A DNA stretch of 64,000 bases from CAWBCI01 sp963787195 (GTDB lineage Bacteria; Bacteroidota; Bacteroidia; Bacteroidales; JAGOPY01): NCBI GenBank assembly GCA_963787195.1, contig CAWBCI010000091.1, positions 13,901 through 77,900 on the forward strand, given 5' to 3'. Position numbers and translations under genes: made by a program. Below the pieces are notes generated by a model. That model was not told the origin of the DNA. It did not search any database and was given only the letters and a program-made list of their open reading frames with translations. Position 1 is the first letter of the stretch; the number at the start of each line of letters is the position of its first letter. Below are positions 8,809 to 16,077 of this stretch, piece after piece.

Positions 8809-10393
8809 TATCCTTTAAATTCTTTAAGAGGGCCATTTTATCAATTTTCCCGTTGAAATTCAGTGGAAAATCGTCCACAAATATAATCTTTTCCGGCACC
8901 ATATACCATGGCAGGTAAGTCCGGCAATGCTCCATGAGCGCCGGCATATTAACTTTCAGTCTTGCTTCGCTTAAAGCAAAACCATAAAGATGCCCGTTCC
9001 CGTCAGGGGCAATATGGTAAAGAACTACCGACTGTTTAATTCCAGGATATGACTCAAGGCTGAGCTCTATTTCACGGAGATGAACACGGTAACCTGAAAT
9101 CTTCACTTCAGCATCCTTTCTTCCCATAAAAAAGAAATCCCCCTCCGCATCTTCCAGGGCCAGATCGCCGGTACGATACCAGAACTTTCCATCCGGAGTC
9201 CGGAAGAAACTTTTTTCAGTCTGGATACTGTCATTCCAATAGCCTTGCACCAACTGAGAACCTGACAGGCATAGTTCCCCAATTTCGCCCTTCCCCATCT
9301 TCTTATCCTCATCATTCATAATAATACATTCCTGACCTGCAAAGCTTTTGCCGATTGAAAGTATGCCGTCACGGGTTTTATTCAGTTCCGCGGACCTCAA
9401 TAATTTATATTCCATAATGGCGATGGTAGCTTCGGTAGGGCCATAAAGGTTGATCACTTCGGAACCCGGGGCGGCGGTGGCCCAGGCAAGAGCTGTCTCA
9501 GCAAGGAGCGCTTCCCCGCAAAAGAAACTGAGGCGGAGATCCGGAAAAACGCCCGTCTTAAGTAAGCGCATCTTTTTCATGAGTAATGCAACTGAAGGTA
9601 CCGAGAACCAAACCGAGGGTTTCTTTTCTTTCAAAAATGATAATAAGGCAAAGGATGTATTTTCCTCCGGTACACAAAGACAGGCCCCGGCAGACCAACA
9701 GACAAAGAGGTCATGGACACTCAGGTCAAAAGTGAGGTCAAAAAGTTGGGTAAACCTATCTTCCGGAAAAAAATTATAGTTCCCTAAAATATGATCCAGG
9801 TAAGAGGTGACATTCAGGTTGGAGACCGGCACCCCTTTTGGAGAGCCTGTACTTCCGGAAGTAAAGAGCAGGTAGGCAATTTGACCTGAATCCGTTTCAC
9901 TTGCGTTCAATTTTTCAATACTATGTTTTCCGGGAAGATAAAAGTTATGGCGGGGATATTTTGAAATGAGTTCATTCACTGAATCCGTTCCGCAAACTAT
10001 AACATGCAGATTTTTATCCGTTTTTGCCAAAACTTCTTCCAGTTCAGGGAGGCATTCCCTGCTGCAAACCAGGCAATCCGTCCCGGAAGCATTCAGCATC
10101 TTCAAATTCCGGGCAGGAGGAAAACGTTTGTTCAGGGGCATATAGCCTTTCGAGGCCCCCAATATTCCAAGGATACCGTAATAAGCCGCCGGGTCTTTGC
10201 CTGCCATGATCCCGACTATCGCGGAGTCCAATGGAAGGGAACGGATAAGGAAAGCAATTCCTGCCGCCATTTCAGCAAGCCGGCTATAACTATACTTCTC
10301 TCCCCCGATGTCCAGTGCGGGCCTGTCAGGAAAATTATTAACCGACTTCAGGAAGCGGTCGAACAGGATGTCATTTTTCAATTTCATTTTCAA
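8795..10393 (-). CDS. DltA-like amino-acid adenylating enzyme
   Basis: 532-residue AMP-forming ligase of the adenylation-domain family. Visible core motifs are A3 TSGSTGSPKG (178-187), A4-like FDLTFDLSVHDLFV, A5 NLYGPTEATIAI, A7/A8 YRTGDLALEDAEGDFFFMGR with VKISGYRVHLREIEL, and the A10 lysine in LNFNGKIDKMAL. FDLSVHDL resembles D-alanine ligase DltA more than fatty-acyl ligases, so the substrate is probably a small amino acid. It would activate the amino acid as the adenylate and load it on the adjacent carrier protein. The coding region overlaps both neighbours (23 bp upstream, 14 bp downstream). The actual substrate cannot be read with certainty from these residues. Confidence 0.78.
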   Translation of the reverse strand: MKMKLKNDILFDRFLKSVNNFPDRPALDIGGEKYSYSRLAEMAAGIAFLIRSLPLDSAIVGIMAGKDPAAYYGILGILGASKGYMPLNKRFPPARNLKMLNASGTDCLVCSRECLPELEEVLAKTDKNLHVIVCGTDSVNELISKYPRHNFYLPGKHSIEKLNASETDSGQIAYLLFTSGSTGSPKGVPVSNLNVTSYLDHILGNYNFFPEDRFTQLFDLTFDLSVHDLFVCWSAGACLCVPEENTSFALLSFLKEKKPSVWFSVPSVALLMKKMRLLKTGVFPDLRLSFFCGEALLAETALAWATAAPGSEVINLYGPTEATIAIMEYKLLRSAELNKTRDGILSIGKSFAGQECIIMNDEDKKMGKGEIGELCLSGSQLVQGYWNDSIQTEKSFFRTPDGKFWYRTGDLALEDAEGDFFFMGRKDAEVKISGYRVHLREIELSLESYPGIKQSVVLYHIAPDGNGHLYGFALSEARLKVNMPALMEHCRTYLPWYMVPEKIIFVDDFPLNFNGKIDKMALLKNLKDNGED

Positions 10394-11570
10394 GCATCAG
10401 TGCATCGCAAAAAAACTTGGTCGCCCAGTTCGGGAAGGCAAAAGGCTCATAACGTCCCCAAAGAGGGAAAGAGCCGGGAATAGCCCCTCTCGAATCAGGC
10501 TTTTCATCCGGGGACCTTCTTTGTATAAATATTAAAAGGTCAATCATTTTATGAGCAGCCAGCTTATATGATGGCTCCCCGTAGAGACGAAACAATTTCA
10601 GCCAAACAGATGCCATCTGGGCGCCGCCTGTACAGATAAAATACTCGCTTCCCTGCCAGTTCCGGTCGTAACGCCCATTCAAATATCCCTGCTGCAAAAA
10701 AAGATCTTTTAATTTATCAGCGCCCAAGGTGGCGGCATGAATATATTTCTCTTCTTCCATGATCAAACCTGAATCAATTAAACCATCAAGTGTATAGGCG
10801 ATGGTATGAAGTATAGGCTTATCATTTCTCTTAACAGTATTATCGCAATCTTCGAACCAACCGTTCGGCTGCATTTTAAAGTTTAGTATCCAATCCAGGT
10901 TTCCCGCAGCGGCTTCCCGGTATTTATCTTTGCCGCTGAGCTTCCAGGTCATCAAAAGCGGTACATCCACAAAAGAATCGTAAACACGGGCCCTGTTCAT
11001 GAGGGCATGCTCCTGCCAGAAGCCTTCCGGATGGCGGACTTTACACAACCAATCGGCTCCTCTTTCAATACTTTTTAAAAATGCCGGATCTTTGTCAATG
11101 GAATAAGCAGAAAGCAGTCCCCGGATCACCTGGGCAGTATTAAAAACGATCTCAGGACGGTTTTCATTCACCCGGCCACCCTGCCATCCTCCGCTATCTT
11201 TCTGAATGTTCAGCAGGAAGCGGCTTGCTTTCATCGCTGCATCCAGGATCTCCTGCCTGCCCGATTTGAGATAATAATCAATAAGGGTGGAAATAATATA
11301 ACCCGTAGTTTCGGGGTAGGAAGCGCTCCAATTAGCGCCGAGTTTATAAGAGCCCATTCCGTCGTCCTTCATCCTTTGCTGCGCCTGCAAAAGCCAGCCG
11401 ATAGCTTCTTCAAGTGATTTCTCACGTTCCATAGCCGTAAATTCCGGTATCTTTCCGAAAACATCCTTCTTAAATATATACCTGCCTACATCATTGATCA
11501 GGACTTTCCTGTCATCCTTAAAAATAATCGATGATATATTAGCGGCATATAATAAAATGCTTTTAAGCAT
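10371..11570 (-). CDS. Alpha/alpha-toroid protein (prenyltransferase/squalene-cyclase or glycan-epimerase-like fold)
   Basis: About 399 residues rich in repeated helix-pair motifs: LLNIQKDSGGWQGGR, LCKVRHPEGFWQEHAL, LDWILNFKMQPNGWF and GAQMASVWLKLF. This periodicity is typical of alpha/alpha toroids such as squalene-cyclase repeats, polysaccharide lyases, C5-epimerases and unsaturated glycosidases. In this context a glycan-active role is more likely than terpene cyclisation, and no DxDD or similar terpene motif was seen. An in-frame ATG at 11669 would add 33 residues, but a TATCTTTG promoter box at 11619-11626 lies downstream of it, so I prefer 11570. The 3' end overlaps the adenylating-enzyme gene. 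The function is unknown. Confidence 0.6.
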   Translation of the reverse strand: MLKSILLYAANISSIIFKDDRKVLINDVGRYIFKKDVFGKIPEFTAMEREKSLEEAIGWLLQAQQRMKDDGMGSYKLGANWSASYPETTGYIISTLIDYYLKSGRQEILDAAMKASRFLLNIQKDSGGWQGGRVNENRPEIVFNTAQVIRGLLSAYSIDKDPAFLKSIERGADWLCKVRHPEGFWQEHALMNRARVYDSFVDVPLLMTWKLSGKDKYREAAAGNLDWILNFKMQPNGWFEDCDNTVKRNDKPILHTIAYTLDGLIDSGLIMEEEKYIHAATLGADKLKDLFLQQGYLNGRYDRNWQGSEYFICTGGAQMASVWLKLFRLYGEPSYKLAAHKMIDLLIFIQRRSPDEKPDSRGAIPGSFPLWGRYEPFAFPNWATKFFCDALMLENEIEK

Positions 11571-11618
11571 GAAAATGCATTTTAAGTTATAGTTTCTTTT
11601 TAAGAAGGGATGATGTGG

Positions 11619-11626
11619 CAAAGATA
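11619..11626 (-). promoter_or_regulatory. Internal Bacteroidota -7 box within the surface-modification cluster
   Basis: Minus-strand TATCTTTG is an exact TAnnTTTG match and predicts transcription starting near 11613. It gives a 5' leader of about 43 nt for the toroid gene started at 11570 and argues against the earlier ATG at 11669. It would allow the downstream genes to be expressed apart from the first deacetylase. Confidence 0.45.
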
Positions 11627-11678
11627 AAATGAATTTTGTACAGAAGTTCATTCCAGGCCGGAAGTTCAACTGCTATGA

Positions 11679-12977
11679 TCAAGTGCTGGCCTCCTTCAGT
11701 ATATCTTCAAAAGCTTCTTTCCAGTCGGGCAGATTGGAGCGCTTGCTCAGGGTATCATTGTCCCACTCCCCGATAAGAGTACCATTCACTGCTTTTACTG
11801 CTTTGATCACATCCTTGATTAAGTTAATATGGGCGGGATCGCTCAGGGGATTCAACTGGTTAATGGCAAAAGCAAAGGGGAAAATTTTCAGCTTGGTAGG
11901 GGCGTCCGTGTCCAGGTCATAAAAATAAAAAGGATCGGCAATGCCGGCTCGAAAACCGGGAGTACCATTATAACCCATTGAAAAGTCCTCCAAAATATCA
12001 AGATCAATCAGGTTACGATACATATAAGGAAGGTTGAGCCTTACAAAATGCTGACGGCTTTTGGTGATCTCCTTATTCAACACTGCGGAAAGAGTATCCC
12101 TTTCCGTATTAAGTTTTTCAGGTTTATAAGAAGATAAAAACGAATTATGTATCCCTATCTCGGCATAGTCCCCAAGGGATTTAATAAGTACGTTAAACTG
12201 CCGGTTATTCACATGTATATTCTTGTCATTCAATCCATAAGAAGCAAAGAGGATAAAGTATACAGGCTTCAGGCCATATTTTTTCATGATATCCACTTGT
12301 TCCCTGTAGTTGTCGAGGGGGTCCCGCTGAAGGCCGCTCAATACCCGGGTCCTTTCCATAACTTCCTGGATATTAAAACTGAAGATAGATTTAAGATATC
12401 CGCCAATACTCCTGAGTAAACCTTTTTCCCGATAAACCCAGGCTGTGTCCATGTCGATGGTAGGAATAAACTTATAATGTTTTTCTTTGATTTCGAGATC
12501 AGAAAAATGTTCCTTCAAAACTGCCCCTATACGTTCAGCCCAAATATTCACCATGGGCTTGTTCAGAAAACCTTTCTGAAAGGCCAGACTTATCGGGGCT
12601 GTAAAGCGGTCATATTCATCCTTTACGTAAGGCAGGTATTCTTCATAACGCGATACCAGATAAAAACCGGCAGCAAAAGGGTCAAAGCCCAGGGCTGATT
12701 TTTTATTTATTGAAGGATAAATGGAAGGGATGCCATCCACTTCGGCGAAGGATATTTCCTGTCCTTCAATCCCTCTCTGAAACAGGAGGGGCGCAGAAGC
12801 AATGAATAGCTCTTCCCCCAGGGGATTTTTGGTATAAGAAAAACGACTTCCTGAATAAGCATTAAAAACATCAGCATCTGTAGTCAGCTCATAAGAGATC
12901 CCTAAAAGATCACCTATGATGAGCCGGAAGATATACTTGAGGCGGTTTGTAATTTTATGTGTATAGATCAGAAGCAT
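11679..12977 (-). CDS. Polysaccharide deacetylase-family protein (DUF7033 plus NodB-like), copy 1
   Basis: 432-residue paralogue of the protein at 5884-7185, with the same layout. An N-terminal DUF7033-like domain contains FDPFAAGFYLVSRYEEYLPY. A NodB-like barrel follows with PTIDMDTAW, IGIHNSFLSSY and PGFRAGIADPF. It would deacetylate N-acetylated sugars in an extracellular or envelope glycan. As in its partner, only one histidine of the HSxxH motif is evident. It is the first gene of the cluster, with a TACATTTG promoter box 8 bp before its ATG. Two diverged copies bracketing the cluster suggest two different positions or substrates rather than recent duplication. Confidence 0.75.
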   Translation of the reverse strand: MLLIYTHKITNRLKYIFRLIIGDLLGISYELTTDADVFNAYSGSRFSYTKNPLGEELFIASAPLLFQRGIEGQEISFAEVDGIPSIYPSINKKSALGFDPFAAGFYLVSRYEEYLPYVKDEYDRFTAPISLAFQKGFLNKPMVNIWAERIGAVLKEHFSDLEIKEKHYKFIPTIDMDTAWVYREKGLLRSIGGYLKSIFSFNIQEVMERTRVLSGLQRDPLDNYREQVDIMKKYGLKPVYFILFASYGLNDKNIHVNNRQFNVLIKSLGDYAEIGIHNSFLSSYKPEKLNTERDTLSAVLNKEITKSRQHFVRLNLPYMYRNLIDLDILEDFSMGYNGTPGFRAGIADPFYFYDLDTDAPTKLKIFPFAFAINQLNPLSDPAHINLIKDVIKAVKAVNGTLIGEWDNDTLSKRSNLPDWKEAFEDILKEAST

Positions 12978-12984
12978 TTAATCA

Positions 12985-12992
12985 CAAATGTA
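12985..12992 (-). promoter_or_regulatory. Bacteroidota -7 box heading the surface-modification cluster
   Basis: Minus-strand TACATTTG matches TAnnTTTG exactly, 8 bp before the ATG of the first deacetylase. It predicts a near-leaderless mRNA. No good TTG -33 element is visible upstream. Confidence 0.45.
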
Positions 12993-13040
12993 AAAGAAAA
13001 TCATGGATGCATGTTAAAAACTAAGAAGATCCCTGACTGA

Positions 13041-13067
13041 TTGCTTTATAAAAGTTTAGTATTTTTG
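13041..13067 (+). promoter_or_regulatory. dnaX promoter
   Basis: TTG at 13041-13043 and TATTTTTG at 13060-13067 match the Bacteroidota -33 (TTG) and -7 (TAnnTTTG) boxes, with their starts 19 bp apart. The predicted transcript start lies about 20 bp before the dnaX ATG. Confidence 0.65.
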
Positions 13068-13095
13068 GAGCTTATAGAGCTAGAAGGAAAAGAAA

Positions 13096-14844
13096 ATGGA
13101 GAATTTCATAGTATCGGCAAGAAAGTACCGTCCGGCCACCTTTGACATGGTTGTCGGGCAGGATTCTATTACATCCACTTTAAAGAACGCTATACGGAAC
13201 CAGCAACTGGCCCAGGCTTTCCTATTCTGCGGACCCCGTGGAGTTGGCAAAACAACTTGTGCACGTATCCTTGCCAAAACCATCAATTGCTTTCATCCCG
13301 TGAACCAGACCGAACCCTGTAATGAATGTGAAAGCTGCGTTTCCTTCAACCAATCCAATTCATTTAATATACATGAACTGGATGCGGCTTCAAATAATTC
13401 GGTGGATGACATCCGGAACCTGGTTGAACAGGTAAGGATACCCCCGCAGGTTGGAAAATATAAGATCTATATTATCGATGAGGTTCACATGCTTTCGGCC
13501 AATGCTTTTAACGCATTTCTGAAGACGCTTGAAGAACCGCCACCCTATGCAAAATTCATCCTGGCCACCACAGAAAAGCACAAGATCATCCCAACCATAC
13601 TTTCCCGTTGCCAGATCTTCGATTTCAAACGGATCACAGTGAAGGATATTTCGGATTATCTTTTATATGTTGCCAAGAATGAAGGGATCAGTACTTCGGA
13701 AGAAGCCCTGCATATGATTGCCCAGAAAGCTGACGGGGCCCTCCGTGACGCCCTTTCCTTCTTCGACCAGCTTGTGAGTTTTAGTGGAAAGGAACTGAGT
13801 TATGAAACCGTCATTGAACATCTCAATATCCTGGATCATACCTATTATTTTAAAATTCTGGATCAAATATTAAACAGGGATACTGCAGCCACACTGCTGA
13901 CCATCAACGAGATCATTGAAAGAGGATTTGAAGGCCAGCATTTTATCATTGGCCTGGGGGAACATTTTCGGAATCTTCTGGTAGCTAAAGACCCATCGAC
14001 AATTTCATTGCTTGAGGTGAGCCCTGCGGTTCAGAGCCGTTACTTGCAACAATCGACCTCCTGTTCATCCGAATTCCTCTTAAAGGCCCTCGAAATACAG
14101 AATCAATGCGACCTGAATTACAAAATGGCCAATAATAAAAGGCTCCTGATAGAACTGGCCCTTTTGCAGATATGCACTATATCAAGCGCAGCAAGTAACA
14201 AGGTCGAAAAAAAAAAGTCACTGATTGAACCCGGGCCGGCATCTACTGAAAATATTGAAAAAGCGCCTTCTCAAGCAGGTGATTATTCACCTGCAACATC
14301 TGAGCCTGTAAAACATAAGCCTCCTGAAAACAAAGTTGCCGTACAAAGCGAAAAAAGGCCTTCTTCAGTTAAAATACCCTCAGAAATGAGGACCATCTCT
14401 ATCAGGCCGGAAAATCATAAAGAAAAAGCTGATAATGGGAATGGAAAAACAGAAATGGATCCTGATAAATTTGACAACCAGGATTTCGATCAGGAAAAAT
14501 TCATGAAGGTCTGGAACTATTTCAAAGAGAGTATTGCCCGACAGCATCCCAGCTTTTATAATACTCTAAAATTACATGAGCCATTGCTTAAAGAGAATTT
14601 CCGCATCGAACTGCCTGTCGATAACAAAGTCCTGGAAACGACTGTACAGGAGCATAAAATGGAAATGCTCGATTTTCTGAGGAACGAACTCCAGAACTAT
14701 AAAATATCACTCGATACAATTATCCTTGAAAAAGGTGAAAGCACCCTCCCCTACACTGCCGATGAAAAATACCAGTCCATGGTTGAAAAAAACCCCAACC
14801 TGAAAATCCTGAAAGATAAACTAGATCTTGAGGTTGAGTATTGA
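13096..14844 (+). CDS. dnaX: DNA polymerase III subunit gamma/tau
   Basis: Clamp-loader ATPase of the replicative DNA polymerase, 582 residues. The AAA+ domain opens with FIVSARKYRPATFDMVVGQD, has Walker A GPRGVGKT (about 47-54), four zinc-binding cysteines in CNECESC and the preceding NCFHP, and Walker B IIDEVHML. The sensor region TTEKHKIIPTILSRC follows. The middle (about 360-460) is a low-complexity charged linker, and the C-terminus matches the Bacteroidota tau-like domain. A single full-length product is expected unless programmed frameshifting makes a short gamma form. The A-rich run at 14207-14217 (AAAAAAAAA-type lysine codons) is where such slippage could occur. A strong promoter precedes it and heptamer arrays follow its stop. 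Confidence 0.95.
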   Translation: MENFIVSARKYRPATFDMVVGQDSITSTLKNAIRNQQLAQAFLFCGPRGVGKTTCARILAKTINCFHPVNQTEPCNECESCVSFNQSNSFNIHELDAASNNSVDDIRNLVEQVRIPPQVGKYKIYIIDEVHMLSANAFNAFLKTLEEPPPYAKFILATTEKHKIIPTILSRCQIFDFKRITVKDISDYLLYVAKNEGISTSEEALHMIAQKADGALRDALSFFDQLVSFSGKELSYETVIEHLNILDHTYYFKILDQILNRDTAATLLTINEIIERGFEGQHFIIGLGEHFRNLLVAKDPSTISLLEVSPAVQSRYLQQSTSCSSEFLLKALEIQNQCDLNYKMANNKRLLIELALLQICTISSAASNKVEKKKSLIEPGPASTENIEKAPSQAGDYSPATSEPVKHKPPENKVAVQSEKRPSSVKIPSEMRTISIRPENHKEKADNGNGKTEMDPDKFDNQDFDQEKFMKVWNYFKESIARQHPSFYNTLKLHEPLLKENFRIELPVDNKVLETTVQEHKMEMLDFLRNELQNYKISLDTIILEKGESTLPYTADEKYQSMVEKNPNLKILKDKLDLEVEY

Positions 14845-14861
14845 TAGGGTACTAGATACCG

Positions 14862-14903
14862 GGTATTAGGTATTAGGTATTAGGTATTGGGTATTGGGTA
14901 TTA
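14862..14903. repeat. Tandem heptamer array, GGTATTA/G family
   Basis: Six head-to-tail copies of a 7-bp unit GGTATTA or GGTATTG begin 18 bp after the dnaX stop. The same unit recurs at 15944-15978. It is non-coding in appearance. Confidence 0.85.
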
Positions 14904-14922
14904 GTTAGTGGTCAGTGGTAAA

Positions 14923-14975
14923 TGACTGCTGACTGCGACTGCCGACTGCTGACTGCTGACTGCTGACTGCTGACT
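14923..14975. repeat. Tandem heptamer array, AGTCAGC family (reverse orientation)
   Basis: About seven copies of TGACTGC, the reverse complement of the AGTCAGC unit found at 33684-33725. The array ends a few bases before the stop codon of the ArsM-like gene on the minus strand, so in that gene's direction it starts immediately after the stop. Confidence 0.85.
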
Positions 14976-14979
14976 TCCC

Positions 14980-15837
14980 CTAATGGTTCCCGCAGCAAAC
15001 ATGATCTTCTTCTCCGGCGTGGCAGCATGGTTTTTCGGCTGAAATAGTGACTGAAAAAATGCCTTTCCCGTTTTCCTTAAATTCCTGTACTTCTTCCGGC
15101 GGGAGATAATAATGCAGCATGGCATCGGGTAATTCAAGTTTCTTTAAATCATGGATATAAATTTCCTCAAATCCCGCCTCGTTGATCATTCCTACATAAT
15201 CCTCCAGTTTTTCAGATCCTGCTAAACATCCCACGTACATATCCGCATCGGCTTTCAGGCCGCTGGGCATATCACCGCGGACTACTATATCGGAAAAACA
15301 AAAATTGCCATGATGTTTAAGCACCCTGTAGGTTTCCTGCAATGCTTTCAGTTTATCAGGGACCATATTGAACGCATAATTGCCAATAACCACCCGTGCT
15401 GATTCGTCAACCACAGGAAGATTTTCGACATCCCCCAGGCGGAATTCAACATTGTTAAATCCTGCCAGTTCAGCATTGGTCCTGGCTTTGTTAACCATAG
15501 CTTCCATCACATCCACCCCAATAACTTTGCCATTCGCCCCGGTCATTTCCCGTGCAATAAGGCTATTGATACCGGTTCCTGAACCCAGGTCCAAAACCGT
15601 ATCCCCTTCCTTGATGCCGGCAAAACTGGCGGCTGAGTTTCCACCCATGCCCAGGTCGGCATATGGGTTATAAACAGCATCATCATTATAGAAAGCATTA
15701 TCACCGGACGCAGCCCCGGAATGACATCCGCAACTACCACCGCAACCGCAAGCTGAATCTTCTATTTCAGCGCTTTCAACTTGAATTTCAGTGAATTTAC
15801 TTTGCATGCTATCTTCGAACTGTTCTGAATTTTGCAT
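14980..15837 (-). CDS. ArsM-like SAM-dependent methyltransferase with a missing arsenic-binding cysteine
   Basis: 285-residue class I methyltransferase with SAM motif I DLGSGTGIN (83-91) and the ArsM-style run GVDVMEAMVNKARTNAE. The overall order matches arsenite methyltransferases, and the late conserved cysteine is present (Cys204 in YVGCLAG). The middle conserved cysteine of the NCVIN motif is Tyr154 (GNYAFN), so As(III) coordination would be impaired. The N-terminus holds a Cys cluster (Cys30, 32, 36, 38) and the C-terminus another (CC...CCGNH), which could bind a thiophilic metal. A strong AAGGAGG ribosome-binding site lies 5 nt before the ATG, rare in this phylum, which may hint at transfer. 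Its true substrate is unknown. Confidence 0.72.
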   Translation of the reverse strand: MQNSEQFEDSMQSKFTEIQVESAEIEDSACGCGGSCGCHSGAASGDNAFYNDDAVYNPYADLGMGGNSAASFAGIKEGDTVLDLGSGTGINSLIAREMTGANGKVIGVDVMEAMVNKARTNAELAGFNNVEFRLGDVENLPVVDESARVVIGNYAFNMVPDKLKALQETYRVLKHHGNFCFSDIVVRGDMPSGLKADADMYVGCLAGSEKLEDYVGMINEAGFEEIYIHDLKKLELPDAMLHYYLPPEEVQEFKENGKGIFSVTISAEKPCCHAGEEDHVCCGNH

Positions 15838-15842
15838 ATTAT

Positions 15843-15849
15843 CCTCCTT
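15843..15849 (-). promoter_or_regulatory. Canonical Shine-Dalgarno of the ArsM-like gene
   Basis: Minus-strand AAGGAGG sits 5 nt before the ATG at 15837. Bacteroidota genes rarely use such sites and I noticed none comparable upstream of the other genes. It fixes the start codon and marks the gene as unusual. Confidence 0.75.
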
Positions 15850-15943
15850 AATTATAATTTTTATTTAGACTTGATTTTTTGAGCTGGTAAAATTAATGTC
15901 AATGATGCATGGGCTATGTTAAGAAAATGTTAAAATAGTTAGT

Positions 15944-15978
15944 GGGTATTGGGTATTAGATATTGGGTATTGGTAAAT
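15944..15978. repeat. Tandem heptamer array, GGGTATT family
   Basis: Five degenerate copies of GGGTATT (with AGATATT and GGTAAAT variants), the same family as 14862-14903, in the spacer upstream of the ArsM-like gene. Confidence 0.75.
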
Positions 15979-15986
15979 TGGGTGAT

Positions 15987-16025
15987 AAAAAAAAGTCGTC
16001 CTACACTTATAAGTGTAGGACGACT
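15987..16025 (-). terminator. Intrinsic terminator of the M16 peptidase gene
   Basis: A perfect 32-bp palindrome occupies 15994-16025. On the minus strand it is followed directly by eight T residues (15994-15987), the form of a rho-independent terminator for the peptidase gene ending at 16078. Flanking GGTGAT (15981-15986) and ATCACC (16027-16032) can extend the pairing around the T-run. Confidence 0.85.
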
Positions 16026-16032
16026 AATCACC

Positions 16033-16048
16033 GCAGGTCATGACCTGC
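16033..16048. repeat. Perfect 16-bp palindrome next to the terminator
   Basis: GCAGGTCATGACCTGC is a perfect palindrome between the peptidase stop and the terminator stem. It may be part of the terminator RNA structure or a dimeric protein-binding site; nothing seen here decides between them. Confidence 0.5.
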
Positions 16049-16077
16049 CACTATTTCAGATGATCATTGATAAGTAG

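Noticed and set aside
8551..10393. Complete dlt operon for teichoic-acid D-alanylation
   Set aside because: DltB and DltD are absent and the organism appears Gram-negative.
14901..15137. Minus-strand reading frame with SSQQSAVSSQQ repeats
   Set aside because: It is a translation of the heptamer array running into the ArsM-like gene in another frame; it is not a gene.
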